Positions 10,320-20,260 of a stretch of 64,000 nucleotides of DNA are shown piece by piece. The translations under genes were made by a program, and so were the position numbers. The stretch spans positions 496,001 through 560,000 of the forward strand of contig JAZKJV010010627.1 in assembly GCA_037367405.1 (NCBI GenBank), given 5' to 3'. Positions within the stretch are counted from its first letter, which is position 1. Every line of letters begins with the position of its first letter. The DNA is from Ottelia alismoides (Eukaryota > Streptophyta > Magnoliopsida > Alismatales > Hydrocharitaceae). Below the pieces are notes generated by a model that worked only from the letters and a program-made list of their open reading frames with translations, was not told the origin of the DNA and ran no database searches.

Positions 10320-11248
10320 TCATGATGTAAAATAATAAGTACTACCTGAGGTGTTGGCCGTAGTAGAAGTACTAGCGGAGGCTGAAGCAGTGATATCGGA
10401 ATGGCCTCCTGGAGATGGAGGAGGCATGATATCTCGCAGTCTTGCCACAAAATCATCAAATCTCTGATCTGAAGTAGAAGCAACGGGAGACTCAGCCTGT
10501 TTCGCTACACGGGCTGATGCTGAGAAACCATGCTTGGAGTAGCATGTCTCCTCGCTATGACCTGGGCGATGGAAAAACGTGCAGGGTTGACGAATACGAC
10601 CTCCTCTACCATAAGGTCCTCTGCCACGACAAGAAGAAGAGCCTCCTCCTCCTCTGCCTCGGGAGGCTACCATCGCCGAAGAGGTTTGACTAGTGGCAGT
10701 GGATGGAACAATGATCCTACTGAGCCGACGGAAAGCTTCCTCCATAGGGGGAGTAGTAGCATCCGCAAGAATATGAGAGCGAGCAACATCATATTCGGGA
10801 TCCAGGGCTGCTAGGAATACGCCAACCATAGTAGCATTCCTATATGTCTTCTGCTGCTCCAGGGGAGAGAGGTCGACCGTTCTGCTTGATAGTGAATATG
10901 TCGTGCTGAAGTTGAAGGATATTGGTTTCGTTCCTCGCCTGAAGGTAAGTTGTTGCGAGGATGTCCCACATTGCCTTAGCAGTGGGCTTAATACAACATT
11001 GGCGATCTCTATCGTTAATATCCCTGAAAGGCAGACTTTGGGATATGCATCATCTGCCTCCACGAGGCGTTAACCTCAGTCTTCTCCACCGGCCCCTCCT
11101 CGGTAAGAATGTGCTTCTTACCATTCGACTTCATAAGGCTCATGAACTGTATAGCCCGAAGCTCATAGTTCGTCCCGTCCATTTTGACAATAGGCGTTGG
11201 ACCTCTGAAAGGGCCTGTGGCGAGTACATCGACTTTGTTCTCGGACAT
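10320..11248 (-). pseudogene. D: gag
   Basis: The start MSENKVDVLATGPFRGPTPI at 11248 matches the gag starts of E (16534) and I (33274). Two frames are needed, with a frameshift near 11050. MVGVFLAALDPEYDVARSHI and PPMEEAFRRLSRI belong to the gag core. A Gly-Arg rich run is followed by a zinc knuckle reading CTFFHRPGHSEETC, in which the second cysteine is Phe; E keeps CTYCHRPGHSEDTC. RNA packaging would probably fail. Confidence 0.86.
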
Positions 11249-11581
11249 ATTGCCAGATGTAGAAGACTAGGGTTTTGTAGACCAAAGAGTGAATGTCTCA
11301 ACGAACATACGTGGATTTGAATGCATATATAGACTTATGCACCCAAATCCATCAAGTAGACGGAGAGACCGACGCCGACGATGGAGCGGCTAGAAAGCAA
11401 GTCGTGCATGGAGGCGTTGCACGTATAAGGCATCGCGCTGGGTAGTGCACGGTGGCACGCGGTGACACGCGAGGGCACGCGAGGCAACACACGGTGGTGC
11501 AAGGCGGCACGTGGTGATGAGCGGTGGAGGAGCGACGTACGAGAGGCAGTGGTGCGTGTAGCGACACGTGGGGATGGGCAG
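11249..11581 (-). other. D: untranslated leader, inner part
   Basis: Between gag and the inserted Mutator-like element there is GC-rich leader with short imperfect repeats of a GCACG type. A 78-codon open frame exists here but has no protein-like features. The leader resumes at 14460. Confidence 0.7.
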
Positions 11582-11662
11582 GAGTCAAATTCCTAAGTAG
11601 TACCTGGGAATTACTTAAATACCCAGGTGCTACGAAATGTTTTTTTTACTCAAAAACTATAG
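11582..11662 (+). repeat. MULE left terminal inverted repeat
   Basis: It begins GAGTCAAATTCCTAAG and ends AAACTATAG. It contains a near-palindrome of about 27 bp, ACCTGGGAATTAC... to ...CCCAGGT (about 11601-11627), which could be a protein-binding site. Confidence 0.95.
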
Positions 11663-11831
11663 AGGTGTCGCATGTTGAACATGCGACACATCTAAAGTTT
11701 TTTTTACTCAAGAACTACATGTATATCGCATCTTGAATACGCGATATACATAACACATATTGAATATGCGCTATTGCGAGTAAATAAGGCCCGCGCCTAT
11801 CGGCCTTGGCATTCTAGGGAATTTGTCACAT
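11663..11831. repeat. MULE subterminal region with palindromes
   Basis: It holds GTCGCATGTTGAACATGCG (11667 on), whose arms GTCGCATGT and ACATGCGAC are inverted copies, and a diverged copy near 11714 (TATCGCAT ... GCGATA). The same palindrome forms the core of the adjacent 87-bp array. Confidence 0.8.
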
Positions 11832-12152
11832 GTCGCATGTTCGACATGCGACATATGAGAAAAACCTTGGAAAATGACTGGCCGCGGTCCTGGTCTCTTT
11901 CCAGGGAATTTCCCAGATGCCGCATGTCCAACATGCGACATATGAGAAATTCCCTGTAAAATGAGTGGCCACGGTCCTGGTCTCTTTCCAGGGAATTTCC
12001 CAGATGTCGCATGTCCAACACGCGACATATTAGAATTTCCCTGGAAAATGAGTGGCCACGGTCCTGGTCTGTTTCCAGGGAATTACGCCGATGTCGCATG
12101 TCGAACATGTGACATATCATATAAACCCTGGAAAACGCATGGCCAGGTCTGG
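11832..12152 (+). repeat. 87-bp tandem array in the MULE
   Basis: Units begin at 11832, 11919, 12006 and 12093, exactly 87 bp apart; the fourth is partial and diverged. Each opens with the palindrome GTCGCATGT.CGACATGCG and then carries GGCCACGGTCCTGGTCTCT and TTCCAGGGAATT. A further degenerate copy of the palindrome lies at about 12197-12227. The array encodes no protein and is outside the gene. Confidence 0.92.
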
Positions 12153-12256
12153 GCCATATGAACTTTTGAAGTTGTGGGTTTGACCATTAGTCATCTTGCA
12201 ACATGTCCGATGGGTGACATGCGACATGTCATAAAAACCCATGAAAAAGCATGGCC

Positions 12257-12464
12257 AATTTCATGTCTTTAATATAAATAGACATCGCATTCACGCATTC
12301 AAAAATGTATAGACAATCACCAAAGCAGGCTATGGACACAGACATTCACAACACAGATAAATAATGTGATCCAGAAAGACATTCCAAACATTTAATATAA
12401 ATAGAGTTGTCCACGATTATACATCACATTTTTGTGTCATATAAAAAAGTACAATGATTACAAG
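12257..12464. other. MULE: spacer downstream of the PMD gene
   Basis: AT-rich DNA with two copies of TTTAATATAAATAGA (about 12269 and 12391). It follows the stop codon of the PMD gene and could hold its 3' untranslated region. I recognise no poly(A) signal with confidence. Confidence 0.5.
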
Positions 12465-14342
12465 TCAACGCTTTTTCCTCCGCTGGTATGTAATCGTAAA
12501 ATCAGGAGGATGGAACGGTAACAGCCGGTTCGCCTCGTCTATCATGTGGATTTGGGAGGGTCCTGGGACATCTTCCTCGAAGGTTGGCATCGGCAGCGGC
12601 GTTAGTGTGCAGTAAGTTGGTTGTGTCTCGGTGGCGTCCAATCCATGCCTCAACGATGCCTGAGGCGTTGGCAAGTCGTCCCGTGGTCGCTCGGTGGCAG
12701 GTGTGAAGAAGTCTCTTTGCCCAAGGTTCTCATCTTCCGCAGCGGCTTCTTCATAGTCCATGGGTTCCGCCACTTGTTCACGCGCCCTACCTCGACCTCT
12801 TCCTCTTCCCCGTCCTCTTGCCCTTCCTCGCCTTGCCTCCTCCCTAGCCACAACAGCACGCTCCTCATGTAACGTGACTGCATCTGAAAATTGGAACGAC
12901 GGCCACTCCGTCATTTCCGCCTTCGCTTGTGCCGCAATCTCGCGACATTCCTCGTGTCCAATGTCGTACACACGACTCCACTTGGCTAGCTGCACCCAAG
13001 GAAAAAACGTAGAGGTAAATTTGTAGCAGTTTTCTTAAATTAATTTACCACAAACTTATAGTTGGAGCACTTACGTTGCTTGCCAGAGTTGCACCTAAAC
13101 GTCCGACAAATCTTCGAGTTATGGTCTGATACCATTGCTCGTATGCGGGCGTCGCGAATATCCCTCTGGATCGATTGATACCAACAATCCTATCTTCCCG
13201 TTCATCCCAGTGGATAATATGCAAGGCGTGTTTTGCCCTCCAATCTACATGCACTTTCCCCCTCAAATCGATTGCATGGAGTTCCTCAAAGGTGAAGCAA
13301 GGATGTGGAATATCTTGAAGGCCCCTAAATTGTCTCAAGAAGCGGTCTGGGTAGTAGTACTCCACAATGTGGTAGTATATCAACGGTACTTCCGCCATCC
13401 AAATGCGTTCGCCTTCAAGAGAGTTGGCCGGGAGACGGGCGCGGATGTCATCGGTATATGTAGTCCATAATACCTGAATGCGGAAATTGTATTTCGATTA
13501 GTATTTTTTTTTGATATAGGAAAAATTTGTGAATGTAAAATTAATTGCTCGGGTGATTGCATGTCAAAAGCGTCCCGGTAAGGTCTCACCACGTGTGTAG
13601 GCTGTCTACGATGGGCAAACACCGTTGCCCAGCGGACTCCTAACGGACGCCCGTACCATTCTCTGCCGTCCCTCACAACTGGAGCAATGTGGGGGAAATG
13701 CTCCCATGCCCATAGCTGAAGGAGTATGACCGAGCCTCCAATCTCCTCGGGCGCCATGTCTGCTGCTAAACATAGGTGTCTGTAGAGATATGCAAGTACT
13801 GCGGATCCCCAGCTCAGTGTCCCAGAGGACTCGAAATCATGCAGATGTGGTAGAGCGATAAGTGAAACCAAGGACCCTGACTTGTCCGTGAATAGGACTC
13901 CACCAAGCAACTGCAAAATGTAGGCTCGAGCGTGTCTCTATACTACCAGCTCGTCTGCATCTTCTGGCAATTCTGTAAAATTGGTGGACAGCCATCTTGC
14001 TGACACCCTGCTGCCAACGATGTCTGCGGGCAGTGGCCTAACGCCCAATAATTCCTCGCAAGTATCTGCCCATGTCACTCTAGGTGTCGTCTCCCCAGTA
14101 ACCGCAGGCCCATCAACTCGCAGCCCCATGATGAATGCGACATCCTGCAAGGTGATGGTAATCTCCCCACTAGGCATGTGGAAGGTGTGCGTCTCGGGTC
14201 TCCAACGTTCAACCAACGCGGTCACCAGATGCCAGTCTAGGGTAATGAACTCGAGCTCTGAAATGCATCCAAATCTTGCTTCGGCTACGTAAGGGTGTAG
14301 CCGGTCATCCAATGGGATCCGGCGTACATGGGTCCAATGCAT
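12465..14342 (-). pseudogene. Plant mobile domain (PMD) protein gene, one stop
   Basis: I read three coding blocks: 14342-13545, 13473-13075 and 12989-12465, about 570 codons. Family hallmarks are ALVERWRPETHTFHMPSGE, TLQDVAFIMGLRVDG, LLGGVLFTDKSG, GTLSWGSAVLAYLYRHLC, LLQLWAWEHFPHIAP, DDIRARLP and YYHIVEYYYPDRFLRQF, as in the PMD family (MAIN/MAIL1 relatives and transposon PMDs). The C-terminus has an Arg-Gly run. The last intron is textbook (donor GTAAGT at 13074, acceptor GCAG at 12990-12993). The intron before 13473 has a clear CAG acceptor but I find no GT donor. An in-frame TAG at 13938-13940 interrupts VV-RHARAYIL, probably an old Gln codon. Start chosen as the first ATG after the TIR. 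PMD proteins act in the nucleus in gene and transposon silencing; the role of transposon copies is not established. Confidence 0.85.
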
Positions 14343-14369
14343 CCAAAGGTCTGCTTTGGCTACGTAAGG

Positions 14370-14450
14370 CTATAGTTTTTGAGTAAAAAAAACATTTCGT
14401 AGCACCTGGGTATTTAAGTAATTCCCAGGTACTACTTAGGAATTTGACTC
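14370..14450 (-). repeat. MULE right terminal inverted repeat
   Basis: Inverted copy of 11582-11662, 81 bp, ending GGAATTTGACTC. It lies only 27 bp upstream of the PMD start codon, so any promoter of that gene must lie in or across the TIR. Confidence 0.95.
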
Positions 14451-14459
14451 GATGGGCAG

Positions 14460-14541
14460 CGCGTGTGCGGAGACGAGGGCAGAGAGTGAGGTTAGGGTTA
14501 GGGTTAGGGTTTTGGGTACGAGATCTCGGCCTAGGACCACT
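14460..14541 (-). other. D: outer leader with TTAGGG-like repeats
   Basis: It includes three adjacent TTAGGG units and resembles the CCCTAACCC-type leaders just after the primer sites of elements E and I. It is leader sequence, not telomere. Confidence 0.75.
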
Positions 14542-14553
14542 GCTCTGATATCA
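14542..14553 (-). promoter_or_regulatory. D: primer-binding site
   Basis: On the coding strand TGATATCAGAGC abuts the 5' LTR, one base from the usual initiator tRNA-Met site. Confidence 0.85.
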
Positions 14554-14700
14554 TGTTGGGAAAAATAGAGAAGATATTTATTCCATGGAAACCTAGGCTC
14601 TCTTATATAGATGAGAGATCTATGTGTAAATTACATATGATAGACATCAAGAAATAAAAATAAGAAACTAATACTCAGAGTACATAGAATGATCTCTACA
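14554..14700 (-). repeat. D: 5' LTR (147 bp)
   Basis: On the plus strand it runs TGTTGGGAAAAATAG to GATCTCTACA. On the coding strand it carries CTATATAAGAGAGCCTAGG, the same TATA-like core as A and E. Its 3' partner is outside the window. Confidence 0.88.
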
Positions 14701-14880
14701 GATTAGACATGGGATGGAACGTTGGGCAAGCGCTTCCCACGCCTCATGCAGCTGGTCAGGAACAAGGAGGAGGTGGTGCGATAGGTCTGGGTGCATGTGT
14801 CATGGTCTCCGGCTTTCTTTTCGATCTTGTCGGATCAGAGGGTTGAGAGTTTCTTAGCATTGCCGGCGGATTTGGCACGG

Positions 14881-15375
14881 ATGGAGGGATCAATGGTTGG
14901 CATGGATAATTTTGTTTGGGGAGATGGGAGATTCTCTGTGAAGAAGACATAACGTTTCTGAGTGGAGGTCTGTCAAGAGGTGGATGAAGAGGTTGGTAAT
15001 GATAATAGGTTGATTTGGAGAAGCAGGGTGCCAAACTGTATCAAGATATTTCTCTAGCCTCTCCAGCTTAGTAGAATCCTCACGCAGGTTCGTAGGAGGC
15101 AGGTGTTGGGTGTGGAGGTTGATCTTTTTGTCAGATGCGGATTAGCGATGGAGGACACGTACCGCTTGTTCTTCTCATGTCCATCCTCATCCCAGATTTG
15201 GATCAAAGAGAGCATCTCATGGATGGGTGATCGGGACTGCGTTGATTTTTGGAGAGGAGTTAGATCGGTCTGTGGTTATGGACACGGGGATAGTGCTTTC
15301 CCTTTTGCGCTCCTTTTGGCAATTTGGTGTGCGGTGTCATTTTGGGAGGGGGGGGGGGCAAACCCGTTACACTGA
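14881..15375 (+). pseudogene. LINE remnant: zf-RVT region
   Basis: One frame with a few stops reads DNFVWGDGRFSVKK, NRLIWRSRVPNCIKIFL and EDTYRLFFSCPSSSQIW, the usual order in the zinc-binding domain after the RT of plant L1 LINEs. The zinc ligands are mostly lost. A G homopolymer at about 15350-15358 lies near its end. No LINE tail or target duplication is visible, and 14701-14880 shows nothing I can name. Confidence 0.7.
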
Positions 15376-15964
15376 GAATGTCATTGAACACTGTAGAGTG
15401 CTATGTTCATCATGGAGAATGTAATACATTGTAACACATTATACTTCTTTTTTTAATATACACTTTTAAAGGTAGGTCCCAATTTAGGATGCCACCCTTT
15501 CCCTGTTTCAAAAAAGTCTATAATGCTCCAAAAACATCCACAACGGCTCAAAATAAAGAGCACCCGTTTAGCTTTCAATTGAAATTAAAAGCATGGAAAA
15601 CTAGTGTCCAGATTGCAAGTATTAGTCTTATAACACAATGGTATTTATGTAAAATGGTTCAAACTAAAGATTAAGCTAAAAAATCCTAAAGAATGTTCTT
15701 ACTAGCACAATCAGAAATTGGCAATGGTATGCATGTCATTGTCCAGGTAGAGGTGTGGCTCGCATGTGCTCCACTAGTTATGCTAGCAAATGCTTAAAAT
15801 TGCAGGGTGACATCCACAGCTTATTCATCACATGCTTGAGAGCACGTGACTTTCTTTACTCTTTTTTACAATAACATATCAAGTATTATCTGATCATAAT
15901 GGAACCATTCCCCATTGATATCATTACATAATGAGTGTACAATGAGATTATGGGCATTGATGTT
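15376..15964. other. Unassigned AT-rich spacer
   Basis: I see no gene, repeat or element boundary here. It is the flanking DNA into which E inserted; the last five bases ATGTT are the left copy of E's target duplication. Confidence 0.6.
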
Positions 15965-16115
15965 TGTAGAGATATGTTTCTATATTTCCATGTTTCTGTA
16001 TTAGTTTATCTATTCTTTTCCTCTTGTCTGTTTTATGTAATTTCCCCATTGGCCTCTCCTCTATATAAGAGAGTCTAGGGCTCAAGAAATAAATAAGTCT
16101 CTCATTTTTCCAACA
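15965..16115 (+). repeat. E: 5' LTR
   Basis: TGTAGAGATATG to TTTCCAACA, 151 bp. CTCTATATAAGAGAGTC is the likely core promoter. Confidence 0.93.
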
Positions 16116-16127
16116 TGGTATCAGAGC
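16116..16127 (+). promoter_or_regulatory. E: primer-binding site
   Basis: TGGTATCAGAGC directly follows the LTR and matches the initiator tRNA-Met type site exactly. Confidence 0.92.
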
Positions 16128-16533
16128 GGTGGTCCTATACCGGAGCTCTCATACCCTCAAACCCTAACCCCACTGTACCGCCCTCTCTCTCTCTCTCTCT
16201 CTCTCTCTCGCTCTCGGCCTGCCGCTGCCGCGCCACTTCGTTTGTCGAGGGGCTGCCGCTGCCCCTCCGCCTAGCAGCTGACCGTCGTCGCTCAGGGCAC
16301 GCCGCTGCCCCTCCTTCCAGCAGCTGGCCGCCGCCGCCCCTCTAGGGCTCTCAGCTTGCCGCCACCGCCCCTCCTCTCTTAAGGGACTGCCGCTGCACCT
16401 TCTCATTTAGGGCGCAGTCTTCGATTCTTAGTTGACGGGATTGATTGCTTGAGTTTACACATGCAACCAAATCCCCTTATGTCATTGTAGATGAAAGCTT
16501 GTCTAGTCTGCATCATAGTCTTCTCCATCCGAC
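16128..16533 (+). other. E: leader with CT microsatellite
   Basis: The leader includes CCCTAACCCC and a pure CT run at about 16182-16208, then GCCGCTGCC-type repeats. Similar CT runs lie in the leader of N near 61828. Confidence 0.8.
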
Positions 16534-17560
16534 ATGTCAGAAAGTAAGGTAGATATCCCCACCATCGGCACCTTCAGAGGTCATGCGTCTATAGTAAAGA
16601 TGGATGGGTTGAAATACGAATTGTGGGCCATGCAGTTCATGAGCCTAATGAAGTATATTCTTACGAGGAAGAGCTGACGGAGAAGACATTGTTGTATGCC
16701 TCATGAGAGGCTGATGATGCATATGCTCATGTCTGGTTGTCTAGTACCTTGATACCGGATATTGTAAATGATGTCCTGCACCATCCCACTACCAAAGCCA
16801 TGTAGGATATTCTTGATGCTACATATTCAAAGGCCAAGGTTGAGTCAAAAATTCTACATCTTCAGCATGACATCTTTACAATATGCTCATTATACTGCCT
16901 TGCGCGGGATGTTTGAGAAGCTTCATAACTTCATGCCTCTCACTGCTACTCTTGAGCAATTGAAGACATACCAGAATGCTACGACGGTTGGAGTCTTATT
17001 GGCCTCTCTTGACTCAAAGTATGATGCTGCTTCCTCCCAGATATTGGCTGATGCTACTATTCTTCCCATGGAGGAGGCCTTTCAGAGATTGAGCCGGATC
17101 AATATCTCAACTGCCGCTCTAGTGCCGAATTCCTCTGCCATGACGACCTCTCGTGGAAGAGGCGATCCATCTCAGTTCTGTAGACGAGGATTACGTGGTA
17201 GAAGTGGTCGTGGTCGTGGACCACATTGTACCTATTGTCATAGACCGGGTCATTCAGAAGATACATGCTACTCCAAGGATGGTTTCCTAGCGTGTGCACA
17301 CATAGTAAAGCACGTTCATCGTTATGCATCTCCATCTACATCAGATTAGCGATATGATGAGCTTATGTCTCGACTTAGACCAAGTCATAGATTGGGTCAT
17401 TCAGAAGATACATGCTACTCTAAGCATGGTTTCCCAGCGTCCGCACGCATAGCAGAGCATGTTCATCATTATGCAGCTCCATCCACATTAGATTAGCGAT
17501 ATGATGAGCTTATGTCTCGACTTAGAGACCTCATGCCCCCAGGCAATACCTCTTCACATG
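16534..17560 (+). pseudogene. E: gag with duplicated zinc-knuckle block
   Basis: It starts MSESKVDIPTIGTFRG and keeps VKMDGLKYELWAMQFMSLMK, then needs several frames. LEQLKTYQNATTVGVLLASL and PMEEAFQRLSRI are the gag core. The knuckle is CTYCHRPGHSEDTC. A 147-bp direct duplication follows: 17239-17385 is repeated from 17386, giving a second RLGHSEDTCYSK without its first cysteines. Stops end both copies at the same place (SD-stop, LD-stop), so the stop may predate the duplication. Confidence 0.86.
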
Positions 17561-17599
17561 CTCCAGAGAACAGTTCGGACATTGCTTCTACTGCAGGAG

Positions 17600-17875
17600 C
17601 TAGTACCTCGGGTAGTGTACATGCCTCTACTTCCTATCCTGGTTCAGAAATCTCAGAATATATCATTTATTCTGGTGCCACACATCATTTGTGTGGAGAT
17701 AGAGATCAACTCATAGCCTACAGGCAGGTTTCTCCAAGGAGGACTGTGGTCATAGCAGATGGGACTCATTCCCCAATCACAAGACATGAGGAGATCACTT
17801 TGACACCCTCTATGCGATTGCATAATGTGTTGCATGCTCCTGAATTCTCAATGAATTTACTGTTATATTACTAGA
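17600..17875 (+). pseudogene. E: protease region
   Basis: IIYSGATHHLCGDRDQL replaces the family's DSGATHHLCG; the catalytic Asp is Tyr. IADGTHSPITRHEEITLTPS and LHNVLHAPEFSMNL follow. It cannot be an active aspartic protease. Confidence 0.85.
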
Positions 17876-19130
17876 GAATTAAATTGTCGAGCAATATTTG
17901 ATCCATCATCTCTTTTTTTTCTAGGACATTCTTACGGGCCAAGTGATTGGTTGCGGCCGTGAGCAGGGCGGCCTCTATCGACTAGTCCAAACACTGTATG
18001 CTGGTCTATCCTACCATTCCATTGGACCGGTCTCTTCTTTCCTTTGACATATGTGCTTCGGTCATCTTCCATTTTAGAAACTGCGTCAAGTCCTTCCTCA
18101 GATTTCACCCCGTTTATCATTCAATTATGGGGCATGTCAGTTAGGGAAGCATCATCGGTCTGTCTTCCCTAATAGTCAGAGTCGGAGCAGTAGCTCCCTT
18201 TTGAGTTTTTTCATGTAGACATCTGGGGTCCAAGTCGTGTTCCCGATCATCAGGGACACAGATTCTATTTAGTTGCTATGGATAATTTTAGTCGTCCGTC
18301 TTGGGTTTTCTTGCTGAAAAATAAATCAGAAGCAGGAAATATAATAACAAATTTTATTAAAGAAGTGCATAATGTTTTTTCAACCTCTGTCAAAACCGTA
18401 AGGACTGATAATGCCTTGGAATTCTGTACTCATGTGCTCTCTCAATTCTTATCTTCTCATTGTATCCTTCATCAACATCATGTGCTTATATGTCTCAACA
18501 AAACGGTGTTGCTGAAAGAAAGCACCGTCACCTTCTTGATGTCACCCCGTACCCTCCTGATCAAGAGTTGCGCACCACATTCTTTCTGGGGTGACGCGGT
18601 TCTCACAACTTGTTATCTCATTAACCATATGCCCTCGTCAGTATTGGGGGGGAAGGTTACTTTTTCCCTTGTTTTCCTGACAAGGGGTTGTTCTCTCTTA
18701 ACCGCTACGTTTTTGGATCTGTTGCGTTTGTTCGTCAATTGTCTCCTGGGATTGACAAGCTCTCGCCTAGGGCTATCAAAAGTGTCTTCGTTGGGTTCTC
18801 CAGAACTCAGAAGGGTTATCGTTGTTATGATTCGCTACACAAGAGATATTATGTCAGTGCAGGTGTCACATTTTTTTAGTCTGCCATGTATTTTTCTCCT
18901 AAAGGTGACATGTTAACACCTTCAGACTCCGATAATGAGGTCTATATTCCACCACCACCCATACACCAACCACCCTCATCAACATCTCCACTACCACCAC
19001 GTCCATCACCGCCATCAGCCCCACCATCTCCTATTGTCTTGGTTCCACCACTACCACATCACTACAGCTGATGACCTGCTCCTGCTCAAGCTCATGGTTC
19101 GTCATCCAGCACGCCTCAGGTTTGTTTTGA
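17876..19130 (+). pseudogene. E: integrase, frameshifted
   Basis: Readable parts are LGKHHRSVFPNSQS, FVAMDNFSRPSWVFLLKNKS, a catalytic KTVRTDNALEFCTHVLSQF, SFWGDAVLTTCYLINHMPSS and FVGFSRTQKGYRCYDSLHKR, then a proline-rich tail ending near TPQVCF. At least three frameshifts and several stops are present. Confidence 0.86.
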
Positions 19131-20260
19131 AAATATTACTTCTAATGATGTGAGTAATATTGCTTCTCAGCAGGATTTACCTCAGGAGGTTGATGATCAG
19201 GTTGGTGGTAGGGGTGATGATGATCTTGATTTACTTATTGCCATTAGGAAGCAGAAGCGTTCATGTACCTCATATCTGATTGCTTCTCATGTCACCTTTG
19301 AGCGTCTGACGGGTGATTTCAGGAGGTTTGTTACTGCTTTTTCCACCGTGGTCATACCATAGACTTACTAGGATGCCTTGACAGATAGCAGGTGGTGTCT
19401 AGCTATGGAGGAGGAGATGGTGACTCTTCAGTCTAGAGGTACTTGGGGTGTGGTCCCGGCCCCCAATGGGGCATATATAAGTTGCAAATGGGTGTTTACA
19501 GTGAAGCAGAATGCAGATGGCAGTATTGATCGGTACAAGGCTCGCCTTGTAGCTCGTGGTTTTACTCAGACATATGGGGTGGATTATCTTGATACATTCT
19601 CACCAGTTGCTCGTCATTCTTCACTACGGATTCTGTTATCAGTTGCTGTGATTAGAGATTGGCTTCTATTTCAACTTGATGTCAAGAATGCCTTTTTATA
19701 TGGTGATCTTTATGAGGAAGTCTACATGCAACAACCATCAGGGTTTGCTGTTGAGGGGGAGTATTCACGAGTGTGTAGACTTCATAAGGCAATCTATGGC
19801 TCCAGAAGCTTGGTTCCAGAAGCTCTCAGATTTGTTTGAGAAGCAGGGGTTCGGATGATCGAATACAGATCATTCTCTTTTCATATAGAGAACCTCCAGA
19901 GGTACGATTGCTATTATGGTGTATGCTGATGTCTGATGATATACTTATTACAGGAGATGACATACAAGGAATCAAGAGAGCGAAAGAATTTCTGGGTCGT
20001 GAATCTGTTAACAAGGATCTTGGAGCTCTTAGATACTTTATGGAACTAGAGTTTGCCAGAAATAAACAAGGGCTCGTGATGACTCAATGGAAATATGTCA
20101 CTGATTTGCTAAGTGACACGAGAATGCTTGGATGTCGACCTGCCACCACACACATGGATCCAAGCATGAAACTATATGATGATGATACTAATGAGGTTGA
20201 TAGGAGAAGATACAGAGAGCTGGTGGGAAAGCTTCTTTATATTACTATTACCAGACTGAT
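19131..20260 (+). pseudogene. E: reverse transcriptase
   Basis: A 153-residue frame from 19378 has AMEEEMVTLQSRGTWGVVPA, KARLVARGFTQTYGVDYLDT and QLDVKNAFLYGDLYEEVYM. At about 19800 a short deletion removes the residues after KAIYG and shifts the frame. The catalytic region reads MVYADV in one frame and DDILITGDD in the next, so a small insertion splits the YVDD motif. LGALRYFMELEFARN follows. Confidence 0.87.

Larger units (their letters stand above)
11582..14450. mobile_element. Mutator-like element with a PMD gene
   Basis: The 2869-bp element is flanked by a perfect 9-bp target duplication, GATGGGCAG, at 11573-11581 and 14451-14459. Its ends are 81-bp terminal inverted repeats (11582-11662 and 14370-14450) that match at every position I compared. 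Long TIRs and a 9-bp duplication are the hallmark of Mutator-like elements. The element contains a tandem array of 87-bp units near its left end and one minus-strand gene with a plant mobile domain. No MURA/MULE transposase is present, so it would need a transposase from elsewhere unless the PMD protein has a role. It interrupts the leader of copia D. Confidence 0.93.
7657..14700 (-). mobile_element. Element D: copia retrotransposon carrying a MULE
   Basis: D runs on the minus strand from its 5' LTR (14554-14700) through primer site, leader, gag, protease and integrase to RT, where B cuts it at 7657. Its RNase H and 3' LTR lie upstream of the window. A Mutator-like element (11582-14450) sits in its leader. 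All coding parts have frameshifts or stops. Confidence 0.9.

Noticed and set aside
11832..12152. Regularly spaced repeats resembling a CRISPR array
   Set aside because: The whole 87-bp unit is repeated with no unique spacers, and it lies inside a plant DNA transposon.
14490..14515. Three TTAGGG units, telomere-like
   Set aside because: Too short, of the non-plant TTAGGG type, and located in a copia leader; elements E and I have CCCTAACCC in the same place.
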